Shown here piece by piece: positions 43,504-55,136 of a stretch of DNA of 64,000 nucleotides. This DNA is from Berberis thunbergii (taxonomy: Eukaryota; Streptophyta; Magnoliopsida; Ranunculales; Berberidaceae): assembly GCA_003290165.1 (NCBI GenBank), contig QNQO01000224.1, positions 186,001 through 250,000 on the forward strand, read 5' to 3'. The notes under the pieces are model-generated. The model worked only from the letters and a program-made list of their open reading frames with translations. It had not been told where the DNA came from and did not search any database. Both the position numbers and the translations under genes were made by a program. The stretch's first letter is position 1; each line of letters begins with the position of its first letter.

Positions 43504-45083
43504 TGATGAATATAATGTGATCACAGGAAAATAAATAAATAAAAGTACATTGGTAAAAAAAAAAAAACCAAATAAAATTACCTTGCTTTTATATTTTAAT
43601 TTTCTCTTTTCTTGCCAAAGTTTGTTGGGAATTTTGCTATATTCATATGGGTTGCAAATCTGGACTCTGGAGAAGCAGTGGTTTGAATGTGAGTCATGTA
43701 AGAGAAATTTTTATTGGATAACGATAGCCTAATATAGAGACAATGAATAGTTTCTCGTTCATATGAACTGCCTCCTCCTAAGAACCAATGCTATGCACGT
43801 AGATACATAAATCATCTTCCCTAGCTTCATGGTTCGATCAGAATGTTTGGATTAGCACTATTCCTTGATTTGTCATTTAATTTTCTCTAAATTACATGCA
43901 TCTACTTAATTCTATATAGTTCAGTTTAGACAATCCAACCAATCACAATTTTGGTTGGATTCCAGGGAACCAGAACATCATCTTTTTCCTTTTTCAACAA
44001 GCCCAACTGAGCCTAAACCTAAGCTACAAGCTTTGGCACTCTGGTAATAAGTTTTGACAATCCAATTTAGCACAAAAACCACATTGGTCTTTAAACTATG
44101 TAGTTCATTTCCATGGATTCTTGCTCCAGACTCAGAAAGGGGATCTTTAATTATTGTCAGAAAGTTAACATATATACTAGGGAAGGTAACCTCTAAGAAC
44201 TTTGTTACCCCACCGTTTTTATTAGAGATAGTCTCTTGTAGCTTCCATGTATGGTTCCAAGTTGCAAGGGACTACGGAGGGGGAAAGAGATTTTCTTAGG
44301 GAATTTCTCTCAATCTGAGCCTATTGTTCATTTGTTTAATTTATTATAGGCACCTATGGTTTATGATTCCTCTCGAGAGTAGAATGTGGTGCATGAATTA
44401 GTTGTTATAGATTTCAAAATATATGTATACGTATGAAAATATGTATATAAAGGAGAAGGGAAGATTTGTTAGTTATTTGAGTAAAGTTGCATCTTTTCAA
44501 TGAATTAGATTCATCTATTCATTTGAATATGAAAAATGCATCTAATCATTTCAAAAGAAATATCTATTCAACTTCTATATAAACCCACCAAGGGGCTTGT
44601 CCCAAAACCATCTGAAATCATCCTTGATTACATATCTTCTTCTCTCTCAATTGCTAGTACAGTTTCTTTATACAAATTCTAAGGAAGTCTTAGTTATTGC
44701 TAAACAAAGATTTCAATCATTGTTATAGTCTAGGAGTGATTTGTCCAAGATCTAATTGCAAACTCATTTTTAAGTGGGGAACAAATATCCTAATGTTGGT
44801 TATTTCAAATTGCAAATAACCGAAAAAATTCAAAAAATCAGTGAGGCAAGTGCCCCCACGTAGATCTGTCTCTGCTAGCTACTTGGTTCAAAATTTTCAT
44901 ATATGTTCACTTAGCCCTATGCATTAATTTGTTGTTTCATTCTTCGTAGCTTCAGTTGACATAATCAAACCAGTCACAATTATGGTTGTGTTCTTGGCAA
45001 CCCTGACATCATATTTTTCCTTTTTCTAGGCGCACCTTGAAAAAGCCCAACTGAGCCTAAACCAAGGCTACAGAGTCACTGAA
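43504..45083. other. PGIP2 downstream flank, with a direct repeat
   Basis: 43504-43772 aligns with the PGIP1 3' flank (19655-20925 without the hAT). Further right, about 43915-44040 and 44945-45080 are a diverged direct repeat (CAATCACAATTTTGGTTG / CAGTCACAATTATGGTTG; TTTTTCCTTTTTC; AAGCCCAACTGAGCCTAAACC). No gene is recognised. Confidence 0.55.
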
Positions 45084-45088
45084 TCTTA

Positions 45089-45765
45089 TGTTGGGACAAA
45101 TACCAATAAAACAATACCAAGGAAATAATCTAAAGCAATAATAAATGAAACACCAAGATTTACGTGGAAAATCCTTCAATGTGAAGGGAAAAACCACGGG
45201 GCAAATTCGAGAGAATCGACTAATCAAATAAGAAGAAGTTATTGGTACAATAACTTCTCAAGCTTTTTGCCCAAAGCTTGAGTAATACAAGGGGTAAATA
45301 ACACGGGTTACCTCATAGCAAATTAACTCAAAAGCTCCTTCAACTTCTTCTACCAAATCAATCGACAAAACTAAGTCGATATTGCAGCCACGCATCACAC
45401 TTTGTCGCACAAAATCGCGTCCAAAGAATCAGACACAAAGTCACCGTCCACACGCACACAGCCGCACCAAACACTAAAGAGAATATTATGTTCTCTGTTG
45501 CTTATTCACACAGTAGCTTATCTGAAAACACTATGAATAAGACTCTATTTTATACACATATTTATACTTGTTTGCAGCCACCCAACACCGCCTCAAATAG
45601 AACTTTATTTCTATTTAATTAACACCTCCTCAAATAGAACTTTGTTTCTATTTATTTATGTTTTTGTTTCTTATTGAAAACATTTTTTCCTTATTTAACC
45701 AAACTTGAAATTATGTTTGATTACTTATCAAAGTTGGATCCACCCTAATGGACTGGACCTCAACA
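45089..45765 (-). repeat. E2 3' LTR, 677 bp
   Basis: TGTTGGGACAAATACC ... GGACCTCAACA, followed at 45766-45779 by the tract AATCTTTCCCTCC (minus GGAGGGAAAGATT). Confidence 0.92.
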
Positions 45766-45829
45766 AATCTTTCCCTCCAGACCATTAGGGAAGAATCACC
45801 GCCTAATCATATTAGGTCATTCCAATGAG

Positions 45830-46400
45830 TTTTCTACAGAACTCATGTTTTCCTTTTGGAACTACTTTTGTCATCGTGTCGGAAGGATTTTCACTAGTAT
45901 GAATTTTTGCAACTTGGAAACAATTTTTCACAAGCACATCACGTATCCAGTTGGAACGTGTATCAATATGCTTGGTAAGTCCATGGTATGTGGCATTCTT
46001 ACTGAACTAGCACTCTGACTATCACAATGCACCACATGCTTATTCTGATTCACACCCAGCTCCTTGAGCAATCTTTCAATCATAACATTTCTTTCCTTGC
46101 TTCATTAATAGCAATATTCTTGGCTTCAGTAGTTGACAAAGAAAAACACTTTTGCAATCTAGACTACCAAGCTACAGCTCCCACTTTCAAATATCTCATA
46201 ATCCATTTAACTGCAGCCCATTGTTTTTTTCCTGGATTTTCTGAATACTTACTCACAACACCGACTGCTTGAGCAATATTTGGTCTTGTACAAACCATAG
46301 CATACATCGAGGAGTATGGAATACGGGCTTAGCATCATTCATGTTGAACTTTTCAAGTACTTTTTCAACATACTTTTCTTGTGACAACCATAACTTCTAA
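45830..46400 (-). pseudogene. E2 RNase H remnant
   Basis: Minus-strand sequence corresponds to E1 12990-13620 with deletions (for example the segment between GGGAGCTGTAG and AAATATCTC near 46185, and between 46310 and 46325). No open frame remains. Confidence 0.75.
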
Positions 46401-46472
46401 ATTTTTTTGTCACGTATAATCTTCATCCCTAGGATGTGTCGAGCTTGCCCCAAGTCTTTCATATCAAAAGAG

Positions 46473-47118
46473 CTAAACAAATATTTTTTCAACCATAAAG
46501 AAGTCAAACTTCTTATACCACTGTCTCGGAGTCTGTTTCAATCCATAAAGGCTTTTCTTCAATCTGAAAACCAAATGTTCTTTCCCTTTCACTTTAAAAC
46601 CCTCTGGTTGTGCCATGTAAATTTCTTCATGCAAATCCCCATTAAGATTTGCAATTTTAACATCCAACTGCTCAATCTCAAGATCCAGGCCAGCTGCAAG
46701 ACTTAACACCACTCTAATGGATGTCATCTTCACCACGGGTGAGTATATCTCATCAAAATCTATCCCCTTCTTTTGAGCAAAGCCTTTTACCACTAAGATC
46801 TTTGTGTTTCACATTCTTTCCATCACCATCCTTTTTCAATTTGTACACCCATTTGTTCTTCAAATGTTTTCTATCTTTTGGAATCTCAACTAAATCATAA
46901 GTACCATTCTTATGCAAGGAACTCATCTCTTCTTGCATAGTTTTCATCCAGCTATCTTTATCTTTATGATCTAGTACTTCTTGAAAATTTTCTGGTTCAC
47001 CTTCTTCTAGAAGGAAAACATAAACATCATTGGGATACCTATTTGAAGGTTGGCGCTCTCTAGTAGACCTTCTTAATTGAGGCTCTATTATTTCTTGCTG
47101 AAGGGGGCGCAGTCTCAT
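46473..47118 (-). pseudogene. E2 reverse transcriptase, catalytic segment deleted
   Basis: 47118-46753 and 46793-46473 carry WMKTMQEEM, NKWVYKLKKDGD, MTSIRVVLSLAAGLDLE and [19 protein letters not shown]. Directly after FFMV the sequence jumps to the MKDLG region; the YVDD-bearing stretch present in E1 (13985-13870) is absent. There is also a frame change near 46790. Confidence 0.85.
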
Positions 47119-47257
47119 CTGTTTCTACATGATCATCATTGACAACTTCATTTTCTGGCATATGGTCAGCAACTATATCATCTGACATCTTTCCCCCATT
47201 TTCAACATCCAACAAAGGAGGAAAAAATGGTGTAAGATCTGCTACCTCATTATTTAT

Positions 47258-48208
47258 CTACTTGGACTTTTCAATTTTTTCAAAATCTGCAATGGTATGA
47301 TCTTCATAAAATACCACATCTCTACATTTAATAATTTTCTTATTCTCAGGATCCCATAATCTGTAGTCAAATTGCTCATCTCCATAACCAATGAAAATAC
47401 ATGGAGATGTCTTATCATTATGTTTTAATCTCTTCTTCTTCGGTACATGATGAACAAATGTTTTACAGCCAAATACCTTCAGATGAGAGTATAAACTATC
47501 TTTCCCTTTCCACACTCTTTTTGGAATGTCACCATCTAAAGGAAATGAAGGAGACATGTTGATGAGATAACAAGCTATACTAGCAGCTTCAGACCAGAAC
47601 TCTTTTGAAAATTTAGCCATGCGAATCATGCATCTCACTTTTTCTACAATAGTCCGGTTCATTCTTTCTGCTAACCCATTATGTTGTGGAGTGCCAGGAA
47701 CTGCCTTTTCATGTCGTATACCAAGCTTACTACAATAAGATTTAAATTCTTTTGATATGTACTAGCCACCATTATCACTGCGGAGATACTTCAAAACTCT
47801 ACATGTTTCTCTTTCAACCTTGACATGAAACTGCTGGAATTACTGAAAAACCTGGTCCTTAGATCTGAGAAAATATATCCACACATTTCTTGATGCATCA
47901 TCAATAAATGTCAAGAAATATCTACTACCACCAAGAGAATCTACTTCAATGGGACCACAAACATCAGCATAAACCAAATCTAACAAGCCATATTTTCTTT
48001 TTGATGATCTACGAAATGCAACTCTATGATGTTTACCAAATAAACAATAATCACAGGGGTTAAGAGGAATACCTTTCAATGAGGGAATTAATTTCTTCTT
48101 TTCTAAGAGTTGCATACCTTTCTCACTCATGTGTGCAAGTCGCCTATGACACAAGTTTATAGAAGAACCATCTTCAGTTGCATTCAAACCAGTCTTACAC
48201 AATTTCAC
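47258..48208 (-). pseudogene. E2 integrase, split
   Basis: 48208-47840: LCHRRLAHMSEKGMQLL, CDYCLFGKHHRV and VYADVCGP. 47662-47258: MNRTIVEKVRCMI and YRLWDPENKKIIKCRDVVF. A frame break at about 47835-47670 includes the second catalytic Asp region. Confidence 0.82.
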
Positions 48209-48455
48209 CTGAGTTTTGTATAGTGTGCATCACACCTTACCCTTTGCCACAAGAAGTGAACCTTTGGTAAGCTTCCATGCACCATTACTAAAATAATTAA
48301 TATACCCTTGTTTATCCAAAACAAGTCCAGAAATCAGGTTCAGACGAAGATTAGGAACATGACGTACATCTTTCAAAGTCAACGTGCACCTGTATTAGTC
48401 TGAACACATACATCACTTATTCCCACTATTTTAGAGTTGCTAGTGTTTCCCATTT

Positions 48456-49428
48456 TCACACTGCCAAAATTTCCTGCTCTATAAATAGTGAAATAGTCTT
48501 TCCTTGGGATTGCATGATAAGATGCACCAGTGTCAATAATCTATTCGCTTCCTTCATTTGCAACATGCAAACATTCACCTTCGCCAAACAAAAGAGCCAC
48601 GAGTTCATCAGTAACAGCAGCTGCAACTTCTTTACTATCACCATTCTTCATTTTTCCCTCTTTCAAATCTCTTTTGTAACTATAACATTGTTTTCTGAAA
48701 TGGCTTGGTTTACCACAATAATGACACTTAAAACTTCTATCTCTTAACTTTGATATCCCTCTTCACTTATCATGGTTCTTTTCGTAACCATCATATTTCT
48801 TATATTTTTCTCTCCCCCTGTTATCAATCACAAGTGCTTGGGAATGATCAGTACCGACAGACTTCATTCTAGTCTCTTCATTAAATAAACTACCGGTAAC
48901 CAACTCCATGGTAAGCTATCCATTCAGTGTCGAATTACTAACTGACACCACCAATGTTTCCCAACTATCTGGTAATGAGCTAAGAAGTAACAGTGCTTGC
49001 ATTTCATCATCTAACACTATCTTCATGTTGGACAACTGATTCACCACACTTTGCATCTCATTCAAGTGTTCACCAATAGAACTACCTTCCTTGAATTTCA
49101 AGTTCACTAACTTCCTAATCAAGCAGGCCTTGTTTGCAGCGGTTTTCCTTTCATATAAATTCTGGAGTTTGGTCCAAAGAGCATGTGCAGACGTCTCAGC
49201 TAGCACGTGATGAAATACCCAATCATCTAACCATTGTCTGATGTGACCAATAGCCTTTCTGTTTAATTTCTTCCACTCTTCTTCTGACATATCCTTGGGT
49301 TTAGCCGTATCTCCCTCAATTGGAGGGTACAAATCCTTACAGTATAATATGTCTTCCATCTTCGCTTTCCTAATAACATAGTTTGAACCATTAAGGTTAA
49401 TCATCCTTGTATTTTTGTTATTCTCCAT
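48456..49428 (-). pseudogene. E2 Gag and protease
   Basis: Gag starts at 49428 (MENNKNTRMINLNGSNY) and is open to 48916 through the UBN2 domain; then stops appear. The CCHC knuckle (48665-48735) is preserved in sequence, though out of the Gag frame. In the protease the Trp codon before IIDTG is a TAG stop (about 48543). Confidence 0.82.
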
Positions 49429-49462
49429 GTCAACTCTCTTAATTGGCAATCTCCCAACAATT

Positions 49463-49474
49463 GCTCTGATACCT
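49463..49474 (-). other. E2 primer-binding site, one mismatch
   Basis: GCTCTGATACCT, three bases from the LTR; last base differs from the tRNA-iMet complement. Confidence 0.85.
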
Positions 49475-49477
49475 CTT

Positions 49478-50191
49478 TGTTGGGACAAATACCAATAAAA
49501 TAATACCAAATAAATAATCTAAAGCAATAATAAATGAGACACCAAGATTTACGTGGAAAATCCTTCAATGTGAAGGGAAAAACCACGGGGAAAATCCAAA
49601 AGAATCCACTAATCAAGTAAGAAGAAGTACAATAACTTCTCAAGCTTTTTGCCCAAAGCTTGAGTAATACAAGGAGTAAATAACATGGGTTACCTCATAG
49701 CAAATTAACCCAAAAGCTTCTTCAACTTCTTCTACCAAATCAATCGACAAAACTAAGTTGATATCGTAGCCACGCATCACACTTTGTCGCACAAAATTGC
49801 GCCCAAAGAATCAGACACAAAGTCACCGTCCAAGCGCACACAGCCGCACCAAACACCAAAGAGAATACTATGTTCTCTATTGCTTATTCACGCAACAGCT
49901 TCTCTGAAAACACTATGAATAAGACTATGTTTTATGCACCTATTTATACTTGTTTGCAGCTGCCCAACACCGCCTTAAATAGAACTGTGTTTCTATTTAA
50001 TTAACCAGATGTCAAATAGAACTTTGTTTCTATTCAAATAGAACTTTGTTTTTATTCAAATAGAACTTTGCTTCTATTTATTTCTGTTTTTTTTTCTTAT
50101 TGAAAACATTTTTTCCTTATTCAACCAAACTTGAAATTATGTTTTATTACTTACCAAAGTTGGATCCACCCTAATGGGCTGGACTTCAACA
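49478..50191 (-). repeat. E2 5' LTR, 714 bp
   Basis: TGTTGGGACAAATACC ... GCTGGACTTCAACA. It is longer than the left LTR because of a tandem CAAATAGAACTTTGTTTCTA-type repeat (about 50012-50085, three or more copies). Confidence 0.92.
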
Positions 50192-50196
50192 TCTTA

Positions 50197-50528
50197 AAGG
50201 GTCGAATAAGTTTGGTCAAAGTGGTATGTAGCGAACATTTGGGCTTGTTAAACTTGCTTCTATTTTCTCCTAAACTAGTGTGGGTATTGTGAATCTAGTC
50301 GGATTGTACATATGGGCAGTGTGACCTTTTTAAGAGCCCTTCTAGGGAGCGAAGGACCCATCCCTCACTCCCTAGAATTTTTGCCTTTTTTAAGACTCTA
50401 AGCATATCCCTAGGTGGGGTAAGATGGTTATATTTCTGTGCATCAGCCGTGTAAGTTTGCTTTAAAGGAGGATAGTTTGTTGCCTCATTTTATTACCTTT
50501 TTTACACCCAATACTGGTACATCACAAC
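50197..50528. other. spacer, nothing recognised
   Basis: Unique sequence between E2 and the MITE. Confidence 0.5.
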
Positions 50529-50531
50529 TTA

Positions 50532-50851
50532 GGGTGTGTTTGATTGCATGGAATCCTATATCATGGGAATCCATGAGGGGACCTCTATATTTTATGTTAA
50601 TTTGAGGTATCACTCCACATCCACCATTTGATTTTGTGATCAATGATGAAAATGGAAGTCCAATGAACATGAAAATCACATGTCTTGGGGGACCAAGGAG
50701 TGAGATTCTCATGTTCATAGGACTTTCATTCCCACACTATTGATCACAAAATCAAATGGTGGATGTGGAGTGATACATCAATTTAGCCTAAAATATAGGG
50801 GTCCTCTCATAGATTCCCATGGCATAGGATTCCATCCAACCAAACACACCC
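50532..50851. mobile_element. Tourist-like (PIF/Harbinger) MITE, 320 bp, TSD TTA
   Basis: The left end is GGGTGTGTTTGATTGCATGG and the right end the inverse of GGGTGTGTTTGGTTGGATGG; TTA flanks both sides (50529-50531 and 50852-50854). The arms pair over about 140 bp each (CACTCCACATCCACCATTTG and its complement), so nearly the whole element is one hairpin. No coding capacity. Confidence 0.93.
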
Positions 50852-50854
50852 TTA

Positions 50855-51864
50855 GGTTGAACACATTCCCAGAGCATTTGTAGCAAGGAAAATGGAACTG
50901 GAAAACAACCCACACAAAGATAGTGGCACAAAGAATGGAAATGTCAATCTGCTAGGACTAAACACATAGAACATAACAACGCCTTTTATTGTGTTTTCCC
51001 TTCTTCATTTTTAGACCTCAATGATGAATCACCCTCATTTGCCCGCTTATGATAGCTACACTATCCTTTCTTAGCTCTCCTTATTATGCCCGTAAGACAA
51101 AACTCATAGCAACACCATTTATATGGTCCACATTGAATTACTGGAGGATAAAAAAATCTTCAAATGAGTGGTGATTCAAGGAGGTTAATCTCACACTCAC
51201 TCGGTGAGAATGCACCTCTTGACCAATAGATTAATTAAATAAATCTAGATGAAGTTGTTAAACAAAAATATCAAAAAATTTACAAGTTTCCCAACTCAAC
51301 ACAACTACGTAGTCTTAGAAACTTCATTCTCCCTCTTCTTCTTCCTCCTTTGATCATACAAGTTTTTCTATAGAATCAATGAAATAAAAAAAAAAGGAAA
51401 AAAAATTTATCGATATGTTCATAAGCAATGACTTTCATCCTCTAATCTCTAAACAAGGGTGAAATAGTATGAACAAACTCTAACAGACAATCCATGCGCA
51501 TGCCCTCTTGGACCTCCTCAACGACTTTAAATTAAAAAATATATATAATAAAATAAAAATAAAATCTCTTCAATCATATCCAAACCGACATATCTTAATG
51601 TGAAATTAATGATAAGAGGTTTTTGCTCTAGTTCATTAAAATCAATTTAATCATAAACAAACTCACTTATGGAAAAGTCTGGAAAAAATTTCTTCATAAA
51701 GATAAAATCAAATGAGTTTAGTAAATTAGATTTATTTCGAAAAGGATTAAAAAGAAGAAATAAACAATGGAAATGACAGGAAGAAGAAAAGAGGAATGGA
51801 ATTGCTAAAGCCTAAAACTAAGGAGCTATTTAAGTTTGGAAAACTAAAACATGTCTTTTTTTTA
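50855..51864. other. unassigned AT-rich sequence
   Basis: No gene or element boundary seen in this kilobase. Confidence 0.5.
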
Positions 51865-51889
51865 ACACTTTTTTTACCCTTAACCCTTC

Positions 51890-51968
51890 CCATCCCATGC
51901 CGTCGACCGGGTTCGAACCCGTGGTATGTGATACCATCCGTCACACTCTACCAACTCAATTGGTACAC
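51890..51968 (-). mobile_element. tRNA-derived SINE head
   Basis: Minus strand reads TTGAGTTGGTAGAGTG (pol III box A type) and, about 35 bases on, GGGTTCGAACCCGG (box B), the layout of a tRNA-like promoter. The tail towards lower coordinates is A-rich (AAAAAAAGTGTTAAAAAAAA). Similar TTTTTAACA(C/T)TTTTTT words on both sides (51858-51874 and 51976-51990) could be target duplications. It lacks a full cloverleaf, so a SINE is more likely than a tRNA gene. Confidence 0.6.
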
Positions 51969-52333
51969 CTGTGGTTTTTAACATTTTTTCTAAATTCATT
52001 TAATTTAACGATTGAGAATTGCGCCCTCACCAGTGTGACATTAACCCTATTGATTCACCACTCCCTTCATATATGTAAATGTGAAAAGAAAAAAAATTGG
52101 AACAAAACTTGATGGGTCTAGATTTTGGTACAACTGAATTGTGTGCCCCTGATATCGCTCTTCAACAATTCTAGCCCGCCTTGTTTGCTGGCTTCTTTTG
52201 GGCATTTTCTTAGTTTTTTTACAATTTCACCCCTTCAATAAGTAGTGTTTGTGGTTGTGTTTTAAAGAGGATGGATAAAGGTGTAAAAAAGTCAAGAAGA
52301 GACTAAAAAGGCCAGCAAACATGGCTGGCAATC

Positions 52334-52397
52334 CTGGCCACACAACCAACTCTCCAGTCCCATTCCCAAGTCTTTGGGAAATATGGACTTTTTGAGA
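52334..52397 (+). pseudogene. small PGIP/LRR-like fragment
   Basis: CACACAACCAACTCTCCAGT and CCCATTCCCAAGTCTTTGGG align with PGIP1 19218-19255 (LRR SHNQLSGPIPKSLG), about 36 of 42 positions by eye. The match stops at the poly-C tract. A short LRR-gene coincidence cannot be excluded. Confidence 0.4.
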
Positions 52398-52418
52398 CCC
52401 CCCCCCCCCCCCCCCCCC
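52398..52418. repeat. poly-C tract, 21 bases
   Basis: Uninterrupted C run; length may be affected by sequencing error. Confidence 0.9.
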
Positions 52419-52599
52419 ATGTTTTCCTATAAATTGTATTAAGATCTTGTTAGGTTCGCACATTTCATACTTTTAGTTTAAACTTACATTCTTATCTTAA
52501 TTATATTATAGGAAACAAATTTGGCCCCGCTTTGTGATAATCACATAATTATAACATTATTACCACTTATTATATTTTTGTTAATCCTTATTTTTATCT

Positions 52600-54420
52600 T
52601 ATTTTAGATTAATTATTAATTTTTTATGTTTTTGTAGAATGTGGAGTTGTAATGAAGAAATTAGAGAAAAATGCAATGAACAAATCTCATATGGCGACTT
52701 CGAAGGAAGCGGACGTGAGAATAGCTTAAGCCCATAACCTAAACTCAAAACCAAACCCATAAACCCAAACCCAATGCTAAGCCCAATCAAGCCCTAGGCA
52801 TATTCTCTCGATTCTGATTTATTTTTGCCTTAAATCACTCATTAAACCCTCCCCTTAACTTGTCCATATTCATTTTCTTAATTCTCTATAAATACAAGAG
52901 AAATTAATGAGAAAGGGAAGGAAGAGAAGGGAAGAAAAAAATAAGCAGAAAATCAAACCCTCTTCCTTCACAAAGTTTTTTCATCACACCCATCTCATCA
53001 CCATCCATCTCTCACTCCCTCTCTGTCCAAATCACTCCGCCACCAGAGCCACCTCCCACCGCCACTACCTACCACGAAACAGGGGCATGACAACCCTGTT
53101 TCACATCAAATCTTCACCTCGCCACCGATCACCACCATCATCCACACTGCCGAGCACCACCATCACAGTCCTCACCTCGCCACGGTCCAGCAACCAACCA
53201 CCGAGCACCACCATCAGACGCCCCCACCATCACCACCTCGCGCACAAAACAGAGGAGAAATAGGGAGCACGTCCCTATTTTCCTCCCTCGCAGCCGTCAC
53301 GACCTCCTGTTGCTCTCTCCGCCACCTCATCTTCCTTTTTGTTTCTCTCGTCTCAACCACCTTCCACACACCAGCCAAACCAACGACACAGCCATGTTCC
53401 ACTGCGCAACAAAGCGACACCACCCTGTCTTCCTCCTCCATTCTCGCCCTCTTCGGTCTTTCTTTCTGTTATTCCTTCTCCCAGCCCTCTCTCTCTTTCT
53501 TGCAAGGACCGGAGCGTTCGGAGGGAGAAAGAGCTTGCGAGGAGCGAAGACGAAGCAGCGCGAGGAGCGAATCTCGCTGGAGACGAAGACCAGAGACAGC
53601 CGCATGATTTTTGGCGGGAAATAATTGTTTTTCAAATAGTTCCGTTATTGACACCCGAGATTCTGTAAGAGCAACCACAGAGCGTTTGTAACCTTTTCTT
53701 GGGATTCATGTTCGTGCAGAGATGAATTCCACCTCCATTGATGTTGTGACAACGACCACCATGATCTGCTTAGTACCACCACGCCGAGGCGACGACAAAC
53801 CAAAAGGGTTGTATAATTTATTTTACTAACTTAAATGTTTAATTGTTAATTACAATTTTATTTCAGAAATTTGATAAATTGCTTTCACCTTTCATGTTTG
53901 ATTAAAACTTGATATGTTTGGTAGTTAGATTCATATTTTATCAATATTCAAAGCATGTGCTAAAAATTATTGAGCTTAGACTTTGATTAAGTATGCCCTA
54001 AACAGACACTTAATGCTTGGTAAGAGTACTCTATTTGCTTGAAATAAATTGTTAATGTTTAACAGAAACTTGATATGATTGGAATTGGATTTTAATGATC
54101 ACATTTTCGGTGTAAGCAAGGGATCCTCATCCCTAAAGCTTTTCGTTTATAATTTCAGTAATTTAGATTTAAATATATTTGCTAACTCATCGATGAGTCC
54201 AAACCCCAAAAAATTCATCTCATCCATCTTTTCCTTTTATTTTATTTTTCTTATTTTTTATTTATTTTTAGTTTAGTTTAAAAAATTTGTAACCCCATTT
54301 TTCTTTAAATTAGCTTAGATAAATTCTAAAATTCAATTGCATCCACTTTCCTCGTGGGATCGACCCGTACTTGTCGTTTTCTACCAGTTAAACACCGTGC
54401 ACTTGCGGTTATTACAAGTG
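52600..54420 (+). repeat. LTR-like repeat, plus orientation
   Basis: A TATA-like TCTCTATAAATACAAG (52883-52898) precedes a long pyrimidine-rich leader with CACCACCATCA repeats, a block CTGGAGACGAAGACCAGAGAC (53578) and an end with GTGGGATCGACCCGTACTTG and TGCACTTGCGGTTATTACAA (54353-54418), words common near the end of plant gypsy LTRs. A diverged inverted relative lies at 58090-59180. Borders are not fixed; the small reading frames have no domain. Confidence 0.45.
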
Positions 54421-55136
54421 GGTCAAATTAGCCTATTTATTTAGGCCGGTTAAGCCCGCAACACTTCGGATAATAATTGTTATTGCCAATCATTAACCTT
54501 TTGTCCAGCTCGACTATTTCCACACTTGTTAGCGGGTCAAGCACTCGCTTGGTCAACATAGATCGGATATTATCCCAACTTAAACACCCCCATATTTGGA
54601 CCCCATCATGGGCCTTGGTGGTGTGGGGTTTTCTCGTTGCTATTAGAGATCGAATCACTCCTTATAAATCTTAGTGATGACTCCTCCTTACTTGATGTGG
54701 TGTTATTCAAACCAACACTATCCCAATAACAAGACTCTTGCTAGACAAAACTTTATCATTTTTTTTCTCTTTTTCAAGTTAAAGAACCAAATTCTTCCCT
54801 ACTCATTTAAACCACATTCTCATGTCTTGAAGATCCACAATGATTTTACTTGTATCAAAATTGAGCACAAATGTCAAATTTTAAAAATTTATGTGTTGGA
54901 TGATGACTTCCAAACTATTTCCATTAAAAAATTAAAAAATAAAATTAGTGACGAGACAAAGGGAAACTTGTAGGCACATGGTAATTTCCTAGGGTTTGAG
55001 CCTAATCCTCAGTATTATATATATTTTCATAGCCTATGCTTGACACACACCTACATGTTCTCATGTTTTCATTATGATATGATAATCTATTTCGCACCCG
55101 ATTATCTTATGCCTACTAAAATGTTTTATCAGAATT
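54421..55136. other. unassigned sequence
   Basis: No gene recognised between the LTR-like repeat and the endogenous virus. Confidence 0.45.

Larger units (their letters stand above)
45089..50191 (-). mobile_element. Ty1/copia element E2, both LTRs, TSD TCTTA
   Basis: LTRs 45089-45765 and 49478-50191 are flanked by identical TCTTA (45084-45088 and 50192-50196). It is the same family as E1. The order on the minus strand is Gag, protease, integrase, RT, RNase H, all decayed. A deletion removes the catalytic RT segment, and further deletions shorten RNase H, so the element is 5.1 kb. Confidence 0.93.

Noticed and set aside
51890..51968. A true tRNA gene
   Set aside because: Box A and B are present, but the sequence does not close into acceptor and anticodon stems; a SINE head fits better.
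52907..53668. Several overlapping Pro/Ser/His-rich frames on both strands
   Set aside because: They arise from CCACCA/CTC-rich LTR-like leader sequence; opposite-strand frames of equal length show there is no coding selection.
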